Assembly (NCBI GenBank): GCA_963677185.1
Contig: OY781889.1
Location: 1,178,001 to 1,242,000, forward strand
Direction: 5' to 3'
DNA length: 64,000 nt
Source: G963677185 sp963677185
GTDB lineage: Bacteria; Bacillota; Syntrophomonadia; Syntrophomonadales; Syntrophomonadaceae
A program made the position numbers and the translations under genes. Under the pieces are notes generated by a model. That model was not told the origin of the DNA and did not search any database. It worked only from the letters and a program-made list of their open reading frames with translations. Shown piece by piece: positions 30,901 to 37,130 of the stretch. Every line of letters starts with the position of its first letter. Position 1 is the stretch's first letter.

Positions 30901-31800
30901 ACAGCTGATTCAACATCAGCGGTATCAGGAACCACGATCAATTTAACCATCAAGCCTGATCCAGGAATGGGGCTTAAAGCCAATAGCTTAATATACAACG
31001 ATGGCACCAGTGACACATCGATAAGCGGCACAAGCTTTATTATGCCAGCTGCTTCAGTTTCAGTCAGTGCAGCGTTTGAGCCCATCCCGCCAGGTCCAGA
31101 CCTCAAACTGGCAGTCAGCGATGTATCCAATCAATATGGCTCTGGAGACAAGTTCGATATTTCAGCTCAAGTTTCAAACATCGGAGAAATGGCTTCTCCC
31201 GAAACAAAGCTGGTTCTTTACATGGGTAATACAGAAATATGTTCCGCTAAAGTGAAGAACCTTAAACCAGGCAAGTCAGCCAATCTAAAGCTTAAAGGCA
31301 AGATTCCTGATGACATGCTACCAGGCACTTATGATATCAGAGCTGAAATAGTACCAGTAGCTAATGAAAAGGATATGGCAAACAATATATGGTCATCTCA
31401 ATTCGCTGTTGCAGGACTGGACTTGTCGATAGAAAGAGTTGATCCTCCAGCAGTGATTATTGCAGGCATAAAAACTTCTGTAACTGTTAGCGTTGATAAT
31501 GCAGACAATAGCCCCCTCAATAATGTAAAGGTGAATCTGTATTATTCTGTTGATGGGACGTCAAAAGACTTGCTATTAGGCACAAACACAATAAATGAGC
31601 TTAAACATGGCACTGGCAAAGCTAGGATAGAATTCAAACCATCAGCAGATCTCAATTTAGCGAAAAGGTTTATGATAGCAGAAGTAGACCCCGATAATAC
31701 AATTGCTGAAGAGAACGAAACAAATAATCTAAAATCTATCGGACCATTTGTTGGATGGGATAAATTGCCCTGGTTCTGGCTTGGACCCTGGGCTAACTAG
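27982..31800 (+). CDS. Large secreted surface protein: BspA-type LRRs, InlB-like repeats, two CARDB domains
   Basis: A 1272-residue exported protein. Residues 1-34 are a signal peptide with cleavage after AQA. Residues about 60-360 are LRR_5/BspA-type leucine-rich repeats (repeated LTSIKIPEGISVIGDSTFTG-like units). The middle (about 400-790) is a helical then beta-rich region I do not recognise. About 800-1033 hold three copies of a 75-residue module with GGIITTDPASAVSGATISL and a closing MPATDVTVTAEFEPI, an InlB B-repeat-like fold. Two CARDB-like domains end the protein (GDKFDISAQVSNIGE; KTSVTVSVDNADNSPLNN). There is no sortase motif or C-terminal anchor. ATG at 27982 follows GAGGGGG by seven bases. 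A terminator follows. Role in adhesion or host/cell contact is inferred from the family. Confidence 0.85.
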   Translation: MERLKISKVCALGIAIMLMVNLFYGINPAQAEEENGFVYTVSETEGTATIIGYNGPGGEITIPSEVGLDRIPVTSVSDYAMEGCLQVTTIDIRQGIESIGDGAFNQNPNLTNVHLPEGLKSIGSGTFSECTALVSISIPKSVTNIGWQPFQRCSSMKSIIVSPDNLFYSSIDGILFNKAGNELIECPGGLALSEIPQGTTSIAQWAFCSCDNIATMDIPEEVNIMGDGAFYGCKGLTSIKIPEGISVIGDSTFTGCTALEDVTIPEGVTCIAKNAFVGCSRLKHITLPNSLTTIESDAFLTSGLETIIIPHNVQYIGNSAFSACNSLISANFSGSAPTLGTNLLGSQYVFNNCSSQFAIHYFKGATGFTTPTWNGYPAYDDYTTSTPISVEQRRLNVINNAQDIYQDIVDNYGSVENYCVVVSNNKYYSMKTLNEATTYELLRNYVIDYSSIGLELAVAFATSSSYLDITQSAMEANLGIVMDEMTQEFSSMTLSDFVYSQAIAGGNQQDINGLMQLGFEIHDDYNGKIPNVETAVEFIMAYKSIEMGNASLNMGKNFYYDRLNASPWDTSFDIVMTTLKSKLISVGIEITGSTIADPYLGKKIISDYLDGLVSSYQEMDNKYVTTWMQNVSRITSETTSLIKGDPQGGVMWDVPNIDGTVRYHEIACPVSVDIIDQDNNVVATISDSETDRQYYDFAYMYCKEREGEIVKVIYLFDESYSLRINGTGNGTMNYTISEIGQGGRIYASRKFIDVQITPLTVIKVLEDDNNEMTLSIDNNGDGHEDTTWVSEGPNVDGHEAETTAYNIEIGALNGGIITTDPASAVSGATISLTVTPDPDMQMKPGSLKYNDGTNDVQIDESTKTFIMPATDVTVTAEFEPIIHSISVVTTTDGIITADPIEAMAGANIKLTIAPESGMQLKSGSLKYSDGTNDVPIDETTCEFSMPAANVTITGEFEPILYAVSIANLSGGSITADSTSAVSGTTINLTIKPDPGMGLKANSLIYNDGTSDTSISGTSFIMPAASVSVSAAFEPIPPGPDLKLAVSDVSNQYGSGDKFDISAQVSNIGEMASPETKLVLYMGNTEICSAKVKNLKPGKSANLKLKGKIPDDMLPGTYDIRAEIVPVANEKDMANNIWSSQFAVAGLDLSIERVDPPAVIIAGIKTSVTVSVDNADNSPLNNVKVNLYYSVDGTSKDLLLGTNTINELKHGTGKARIEFKPSADLNLAKRFMIAEVDPDNTIAEENETNNLKSIGPFVGWDKLPWFWLGPWAN

Positions 31801-31808
31801 TAGTATCA

Positions 31809-31844
31809 GGCCTGGCACTTGCGATAGTGCCGGGCCTTGATTTT
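31809..31844 (+). terminator. Intrinsic terminator of the BspA-like gene
   Basis: Stem GGCCTGGCAC / GTGCCGGGCC (one T-G pair) with loop TTGCGATA, followed by TTGATTTT, starting eight bases after the stop codon. Confidence 0.8.
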
Positions 31845-31992
31845 ATACTTCAGAAGTACTTTTTTAAATTTAATAAAATACCTAAATGATGTATGGTTTC
31901 AGTAGGAATGGCGTTTAATCTTATTATCAAACCATTTCTGTTCCGCAAGTGGATACAGTGCTTATTGACTTTGCTATAAGGAGCTCCATTGG

Positions 31993-32376
31993 ATGAAGAA
32001 TGTTACGGCTGCCATTATAATTCAAGGGAATAAAGTCTTCATTGCGAGAAGAGCGCCTTATGAGAAACATCCAGGTAGCTGGGAATTCCCCGGCGGTAAA
32101 GTGGAAAATGGCGAAAGTCCAGAGGATTGCTTGTACCGAGAATTATTTGAAGAATTCTGTATTGAGAGCCAGGTCAAAGGCCTATTTGCAGAAAGTTTTT
32201 ATCAATATCCAACAGGCGCCATTCGGCTCCTCGCATATTTCGTCGAGATCATTGATGGTTCGTTTGTTCTATCAGTTCACGATGATTATGCTTGGGTGGA
32301 ATACAAAGACTTACTAAAATACGACCTTCTGCCAGCAGACATACCAATCGCACAGAAGCTCATGGAGGCATTTTGA
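31993..32376 (+). CDS. NUDIX hydrolase (MutT-like pyrophosphohydrolase)
   Basis: A 127-residue NUDIX enzyme that hydrolyses a nucleoside-diphosphate-linked substrate, probably a (d)NTP. The NUDIX box GX5EX7REUXEEXGU is seen as GGKVENGESPEDCLYRELFEEF, with the full set of acidic metal ligands, near residues 34-56. PGSWEFPGG just before it is typical of MutT/CTP pyrophosphohydrolase members. AAGGAG lies nine bases before the ATG. Its TGA stop overlaps by one base with the start of the HNH nuclease gene, so the two are translationally coupled and probably work together. Substrate (for instance a modified or damaged dNTP) cannot be read from the sequence. Confidence 0.88.
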   Translation: MKNVTAAIIIQGNKVFIARRAPYEKHPGSWEFPGGKVENGESPEDCLYRELFEEFCIESQVKGLFAESFYQYPTGAIRLLAYFVEIIDGSFVLSVHDDYAWVEYKDLLKYDLLPADIPIAQKLMEAF

Positions 32377-33209
32377 TGGTACTTATTCCGACATTCCCGA
32401 TCGGGGCAACCGTAGAGAATTCAGATTTAATAAGGGCGTTCCAGTGCGGTAACATGGGCGGAATGCGTCGCTCGAAAACGACGAACACTCTGGTCATCAT
32501 ATCCGATCACACAAAAGGCTTATATGATGATAAATGGCAAGGAAACATCCTTAACTATACTGGTATGGGCAAATCGGGTGATCAAAGCCTTGAGTTTATG
32601 CAGAATAAAACCCTCTACCAGTCGGGTTTTAACGGTATTGAGGTGCATTTGTTCGAAGTGCTGATACCCGGGAAATATATTTACCTAGGGCTGGTTGATC
32701 TATACGCACATCCATATCAAGAGGTTCAGACTGGAGAAGACGGCCAACCGCGAAACGTATGGATGTTCCCATTAGTTTTGAGGTCGAATGCGACCACAAT
32801 AGACAAGGAGATTCTGCACAAATATGAAGTCCAGAAAGCCAGACAAGTTACGAAAATGTCAGATTCGGCCGTGAAACAAAGGGCAGAAGCTGTTTTGTCC
32901 GGAAAAGTCAGCGTTAGAAACGTTACATCATCTAACTATATTCGCGATCCTTACGTGTCAGAATACGCTAAACGCAGAGCCAATGGATGCTGTCAACTCT
33001 GTGGAAAGCTAGCTCCGTTTCTAAATAAAGATAAGCAGCCGTATTTGGAAACTCATCATATCGACTGGCTGTCTGTAGGTGGTGAAGATACTGTCTTCAA
33101 TACAGTTGCATTATGTCCAAATTGTCACCGCAAAATGCATCTTCTCAACGATTCGGCAGCTCGAGACCTTTTGCGTCAGAAAGCCAAACCTATTGTTAGC
33201 GCTTTCTGA
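32376..33209 (+). CDS. HNH endonuclease with ScoMcrA/SRA-like N-terminal domain (type IV restriction-like)
   Basis: About 277 residues. The N-terminal half (ENSDLIRAFQCGNMGGMRRS, LVIISDHTKGLYDD, LNYTGMGKSGDQS, NGIEVHLFEVL, YLGLVDLYAHPY) matches the SRA-like modified-DNA recognition domain seen in ScoMcrA-type and many Firmicute HNH proteins, from memory. The C-terminal half is an HNH nuclease with two zinc knuckles: CQLCGK, ETHHIDWLSVGGEDTVFN and LCPNCHRKMH. It should cut DNA carrying modified bases or phosphorothioates and so act in defence against modified phage or foreign DNA. ATG at 32376 overlaps the NUDIX stop; GGAGG lies about eight bases upstream. An in-frame extension upstream to 32292 exists but overlaps NUDIX coding sequence and has no ribosome binding site. 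Confidence 0.82.
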   Translation: MVLIPTFPIGATVENSDLIRAFQCGNMGGMRRSKTTNTLVIISDHTKGLYDDKWQGNILNYTGMGKSGDQSLEFMQNKTLYQSGFNGIEVHLFEVLIPGKYIYLGLVDLYAHPYQEVQTGEDGQPRNVWMFPLVLRSNATTIDKEILHKYEVQKARQVTKMSDSAVKQRAEAVLSGKVSVRNVTSSNYIRDPYVSEYAKRRANGCCQLCGKLAPFLNKDKQPYLETHHIDWLSVGGEDTVFNTVALCPNCHRKMHLLNDSAARDLLRQKAKPIVSAF

Positions 33210-33397
33210 AATAAGGGTGAATAAGTTAATGCCGATTGAACCGCCTATACAATGTTTGAGATCCACTGTGTTAATCAATCTGAACCACCATATTAATCCT
33301 TTGGCCACCCAAACCAAGCAAACACCTCTGCTCAAATTAACTGGCCAAAAACCGCTCACTTAAATGGCCGCTATTTGCTGGCCTCTATTCAGAACAT

Positions 33398-33943
33398 TTA
33401 CCCCATAAACCTCAACAGTGCTTCCGAAACCAAATCCTTCGCTTTTTCAGGTCTACTTTTAGTAAATACCCTCCATTCCTTCAAAACAACCTCATTAACC
33501 CTGCTACTCATCATTACATCTTTAGCATCAGGCAAATCAATAATAACTTGCATATCATATCTACCCGAAAGCACGATATTTTCAAGCTTCTCAATGCGCT
33601 CAAGCAAAGTAGACATAGAAGGCAAATCAGTTGACTCTTTATCCACTTGATTCCTTTTTTGTATCTCATTAGTATTATCTTGTATCTTTCGATAATCAAT
33701 AGCATTGGTAAAATTTCTACCCTGGCTAACATCATGATTCGTTAACTGATCAATCTCTTCCTTAAGCATAAAACGATTTCCATACAGAACATATCCCTTT
33801 GCTGCAAGTTGATTGATTAGATCATTGGTTTGTATCTCTAATGTATTACAAAGTATTTCGATATCAATGCCTTGAGTCAATTGATCATTAAGGTATTTGA
33901 CTCTTGATTGATAGGTAAGTTTTTTGAATTGTTGATGATTCAT
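33398..33943 (-). CDS. Putative DNA-binding protein with C-terminal ribbon-helix-helix-like region
   Basis: A 181-residue soluble protein I cannot assign to a named family. Residues 1-65 are helical with an HTH-like stretch (GIDIEILCNTLEIQTNDLINQL); residues 100-130 are charged and may form a short coiled coil (LLERIEKLENIVLSG); the last 45 residues (MQVIIDLPDAKDV..RVNEVVLKEWRVFTK..KAKDLVSEALLRFM) have the strand-helix-helix pattern of ribbon-helix-helix regulators or of plasmid copy/partition proteins. GGGAGG about eight bases before the ATG supports the start. It is divergent from a 900-base non-coding region with nine GGACACG-type motifs, which could be its binding sites. It converges with the HNH gene. 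Confidence 0.65.
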   Translation of the reverse strand: MNHQQFKKLTYQSRVKYLNDQLTQGIDIEILCNTLEIQTNDLINQLAAKGYVLYGNRFMLKEEIDQLTNHDVSQGRNFTNAIDYRKIQDNTNEIQKRNQVDKESTDLPSMSTLLERIEKLENIVLSGRYDMQVIIDLPDAKDVMMSSRVNEVVLKEWRVFTKSRPEKAKDLVSEALLRFMG

Positions 33944-34850
33944 ATTTGACCTCCCGAAAAGACATTACTTTTGTAATACATTGTATCTTTTTATTAGTAA
34001 TCCCTCAAGCATTGCTTATCTGTTTCTGTTCTCCTGGTATGTTACATAATTTCTCACAAAACCCCACCTACAACCCCTCCCAAATACCCAACCTAACCAA
34101 CTATACCATTCTCCCAAAACAGCCACCTCACAGGCGATGTTTTCAACCTATAAACACTCAAAACATCAAATATCACTGAAAATATAGGAGTTTATGCAAA
34201 ATAACATATAATGCTGAAAATAAAGGTGTTTAGATGGATTTTGAGTTAAATATTTCAGAGGTAAGTTGATGTAAGGTTAACGATATAAATCATTGACTGG
34301 ATCTGAAACTGACATAGTAAACTGACATGCTAAAAATACAGCTTACACCCTAGCCCCCTACATTACAGCAAAAAGCGTTTAATACACAGGCGAATAGCTC
34401 AATGTCGTATAGCACATGGGTGTGGATTAGAATTTCGATATTGAAAATGGCTGTAAAGTAGGTAAGATGGCTTTTCAGCCATTATATGTCCTCGCTCTTG
34501 CAGGCTCCCTAACGGGCCTGCTTGCTCGGACAATATATATTATCTTTTATGATTACGAATCAATAGCAAACAAAAGAAGGACACGAAGAAAACAAGTAAT
34601 GAATTCATCGTGTCCATCAATTATACTTGAGAATATTGATTATTATTCATCTCGGACACGGTGACACGGAGATTTGATAAAACTATTTTTTATATCCCTA
34701 TATATCATATCTGTATGATTTCTACTTTTTCAAAAATACCGTGTCTCCGTGTCCAGAGGGTTTAAATAATCAATAAAATACTACCTTTTAGGAAGGACAC
34801 GATGGCTTAAATACTCGTGTCCTTCGATGTCCATCGTGTCCATAGAGTTA
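33944..34850. other. Long AT-rich non-coding region between the RHH-like gene and the ISLre2 element
   Basis: About 900 bases with no credible gene; a 65-codon frame at 34467-34664 has no ribosome binding site or recognisable product. The right third carries the GGACACG motif array (34579-34841). The left part contains CA-rich and AT-rich simple sequence only. It ends at the target duplication of the ISLre2 insertion. Confidence 0.6.
34579..34841. repeat. Array of GGACACG/CGTGTCC motifs (iteron-like, both orientations)
   Basis: Plus-orientation copies lie at 34579, 34654, 34663 (GACACGG) and 34795; minus-orientation copies at 34609, 34739, 34748, 34816 and 34835. The pairs at 34654-34669 and 34739-34754 form a 17-base inverted repeat around a 70-base AT-rich core, and GGACACGATGG (34795) is exactly complementary to CCATCGTGTCC (34831-34841). 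Such clustering fits a replication or partition site or a regulator-binding region. Confidence 0.75.
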
Positions 34851-34967
34851 TTAAATGACGGCAGTGTAAAATTTAAGTGGGTAAAGTAAAAGGTCAAAAA
34901 ATACGAAAAGAGACCTCAAAAAGGGTGATTAGATCACCCCACTCCCGCCCAAGGAGATTGAAGTCTC

Positions 34968-36383
34968 ATGAACATTATAAACGATTTGGCGCCGGTGTTG
35001 TTAGAGATTGTTGAAGGCGTGAACAGAATTATTGATGAGGCCCGTAGCTTCGAAGATCTGGAAGCAAGTGTCCGAGAATTAATACAGACCGGTACATTGA
35101 AGACGATGTCGGCATGCCTGACAGAACTGGACAAGCGGTTGTATGAGGGACGGGATAAAGCCCGCTACGAACTGTTGGATATGCGGAAAAGGACCCTTGT
35201 CACCTGTGGCGGAGAGTTAGTGTTAAAGCGCCGGTATTACCGAGATTTGAACCAGAACAAAAACGTATTCATCCTTGACGACACGCTTGGTTTAGAAGCC
35301 CGGAAACGCATTAGCCCAGGCCTACAAAGGAAAATGCTTAGTTTAGGGGTAGACATGCCATTTAGGCAAGCCGCAGTGGTAGTGGAAACCATCGCACCAG
35401 GAATCAGCCCCATGCGGATTTGGCAGGAGGTTCAGCAAGCCGGGGCGAGAGCTGCGCAGGAAGCGGCATTAATCAGGCAGGAAGTCTATGAAGATGGTGT
35501 TTTCATAAAAGGGCAAAGACAGGTAGAACGTCTGAACATAGAAGCAGACGGGGTTCTGGTCAAAGTGCAGAAAAGCCGCCAGAAACAGGTAGAGATAAAG
35601 CTCTTCGTAGGTTATGAAGGCAAGGCTGAAGGCCGTTTAACCGGCCGCCGCAGCTTGGCTGGCATAGGTTCGGGTCATGTCATGTGGGAAGAAGCATCTG
35701 CCAAGTTTTGCGAGAACTGGGATCTCCAACATGGTAGTGAAGTACACATCGGCGGCGATGGTGCCGCCTGGATCAAGGAAGGTTTAGAACTGTATCCAGG
35801 CTCCCAGTACCACCTGGATCCCTTTCATTTGAAGAAGCGTCTGACAGAATCATTACGATTCAGTGAGTCATCATACAAAGAAATCAACCGTTGTATATCC
35901 GATTTAGACCGGGGTGGCCTTGAGCCCGCATTGAAAACGGCGCTGCAAAATGCTAAAAGCCAGGATCAAAAGAAGCGGCTCAACGAACTGAAGACATATC
36001 TGGAAAACAATTGGAATGGTTTGAGTCGCCTGCCGTTGGAACAGCGATTAGGGGTAATAGAAGGCCAGGTCAGACATACAATCGCCCGGCGCATGAAGCG
36101 CATAGGTGGTCGTTGGACAATCCGGGGAGCCGACCACATGGCCAGGCTGCTGGCAGCCCGAGCCAATGATGAACTGCACGCTTATGCCGAGCCAGGAAAA
36201 AACATCAATCGTGGCGAAGTATCCCGTGCCCGGCAGATATCGTCGGGAAGCAAGAAAAAGCATAATGTTCAGGACACCTGGCTGGATGTAAACCTGCCGG
36301 TACTAAATGGGCCACATTCTGGCCGGGATTGGGTTAAGCGGATATTGAAGAAACTGGTCAGTTCACCAGCTGTTATGATGTAA
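34968..36383 (+). CDS. ISLre2-family transposase (UPF0236)
   Basis: A 471-residue transposase of the ISLre2/UPF0236 family, recognised from RKRTLVTCGGELVLKRRYYRD, the LGLEARKRISPGLQRKMLSLG segment, IEADGVLVKVQ, GGDGAAWIKEGLELYPGSQYHLDPFHLKKRL and the C-terminal QVRHTIARRMKRIGGRWTIRGADHMARLLAAR. The family moves DNA with a DDE-like core; likely acidic residues are the Asp of EADGV, of GGDGA and of HLDPFH. Length is typical. CAAGGAGATT about ten bases upstream is the ribosome binding site. No frameshift is seen, so it is probably functional. Confidence 0.9.
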   Translation: MNIINDLAPVLLEIVEGVNRIIDEARSFEDLEASVRELIQTGTLKTMSACLTELDKRLYEGRDKARYELLDMRKRTLVTCGGELVLKRRYYRDLNQNKNVFILDDTLGLEARKRISPGLQRKMLSLGVDMPFRQAAVVVETIAPGISPMRIWQEVQQAGARAAQEAALIRQEVYEDGVFIKGQRQVERLNIEADGVLVKVQKSRQKQVEIKLFVGYEGKAEGRLTGRRSLAGIGSGHVMWEEASAKFCENWDLQHGSEVHIGGDGAAWIKEGLELYPGSQYHLDPFHLKKRLTESLRFSESSYKEINRCISDLDRGGLEPALKTALQNAKSQDQKKRLNELKTYLENNWNGLSRLPLEQRLGVIEGQVRHTIARRMKRIGGRWTIRGADHMARLLAARANDELHAYAEPGKNINRGEVSRARQISSGSKKKHNVQDTWLDVNLPVLNGPHSGRDWVKRILKKLVSSPAVMM

Positions 36384-36425
36384 ACAACTTAAGAAATCAG
36401 ACAAGCACAATATTTATGGAATATA

Positions 36426-36631
36426 CGTTGCTATGGCACTTGGAGAGTGACTGCCGACGAATACTAGAAGACTCTTCGAAGGCGAACCCTGTCCTGCCGG
36501 TGGAACGCAGGAAGCGTGGAACGCGAACCTGGCCACGGATGGCCAGTTGGAGCGGGACCGGCTGACTGGGGAGACGAGAAGCATAGTCTTCTTTTGAGGA
36601 GGCCTGGAACGAGCCAAGTCCCATAGCAACG
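36426..36631 (+). ncRNA. Candidate structured RNA inside the ISLre2 element
   Basis: A 206-base GC-rich segment closed by an 18-base stem with one mismatch (36426-36443 with 36614-36631). Inside, AGAAGACT (36466-36473) pairs with AGTCTTCT (36585-36592), and CTGGCC/GGCCAG (36529-36546) forms a perfect hairpin; CCTG/CAGG and GCG/CGC hairpins lie before it. This nested multi-branch layout is what a compact structured RNA looks like. No frame through it has a start with a ribosome binding site. It lies between transposase and right end, inside the target duplication. I do not recognise it as a known class. Confidence 0.5.
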
Positions 36632-36872
36632 GCATCCAAAACATTTTGCATGTATTATCATCAAACATAAATTTAATAAATTTAGCGGGAGTTACCCACG
36701 AAGAGTTGACACGGCCTTAAATGACCAACAACTTGATTTTTAATTGCGACAGGAATATAATTTATCTACAATTTAACGATATCAAGCGGTCTACAGCATA
36801 TTTCATAGTCAATATTAACGATTTTAGCGGCTTTATTAAAGAATGAATAATAGCAAACTGCTAAATAGTTTC

Positions 36873-36940
36873 ATTCGTAATCAGCAGGTCGGCGGTTCGA
36901 ATCCGCCCATCGGCTCCAGTGAAAACAACGGCCCCTCCAG
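36873..36940 (+). other. Attachment site copy B (tRNA-Thr 3' half)
   Basis: Identical over 68 bases to copy A at 18220-18287, with the tRNA anticodon loop, T-arm, acceptor 3' strand and CCA, but no 5' half. Downstream of it the terminator hairpin is intact, unlike at copy A. It is the right junction of the first island unit and the left junction of the next. Bases 36877-37030 are also the left copy of the 154-base duplication made by the IS1634-like element. Confidence 0.88.
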
Positions 36941-37030
36941 CGATGGAGGGGCTTTTATAATAGGGAATGTTTAATGATCAATATGAACAACTATAAATAT
37001 CAAGACATATTTATTGCAATATTGTACAAT
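36877..37030 (+). repeat. 154-bp direct repeat, left copy (target duplication of the IS1634-like element)
   Basis: Identical to 38989-39142. It contains most of the tRNA 3' half, the terminator and 70 bases of AT-rich sequence. Its right end touches the left inverted repeat of the IS exactly, and the second copy begins exactly at the IS right end, so it is best read as a very long target-site duplication. Confidence 0.85.
36931..36956 (+). terminator. Relocated tRNA-Thr terminator, copy B
   Basis: Stem GCCCCTCCA / TGGAGGGGC with loop GCGA and TTTT tail; it follows the tRNA 3' half as it would in the uninterrupted chromosome. The same hairpin is repeated at 39043-39068 by the IS-made duplication. 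Confidence 0.85.
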
Positions 37031-37054
37031 CCTGTCTTTGACACTTGCAGAAGG

Positions 37055-37098
37055 CGAAAAAGCCCCGCAAGCACCTATTATAGGGGATTGCGGGGTTT
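37055..37098 (-). terminator. Terminator of the IS1634-like transposase
   Basis: Read on the minus strand: stem AAACCCCGCAA / TTGCGGGGCTT followed by CTTTTTCG, 33 bases past the transposase stop. Confidence 0.75.
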
Positions 37099-37130
37099 CT
37101 TTATGCAAATAAAAAGTGAGTAACGTTTGC

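Larger units (their letters stand above)
34860..36716 (+). mobile_element. ISLre2-family insertion sequence with 9-bp target duplication
   Basis: A 1857-bp element bounded by the duplicated target TTAAATGAC (34851-34859 and 36717-36725). The terminal inverted repeats are GGCAGTGTAAAATTTAAGTG on the left and GGCCGTGTCAACTCTTCGTG on the right read inward, followed on both sides by GGTAA. It carries the transposase and, between the transposase stop and the right end, about 330 non-coding bases with a highly structured core. The clean duplication shows a simple and recent insertion. Confidence 0.92.

Noticed and set aside
34579..34841. GGACACG motif cluster as a CRISPR
   Set aside because: Motifs are 7 bases, in both orientations, with irregular spacing; no cas gene is present.
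36397..36668. Three overlapping minus-strand frames of 66-84 codons
   Set aside because: They lie in the structured block of the ISLre2 element, have no ribosome binding site and are not alike any transposase accessory protein I know.
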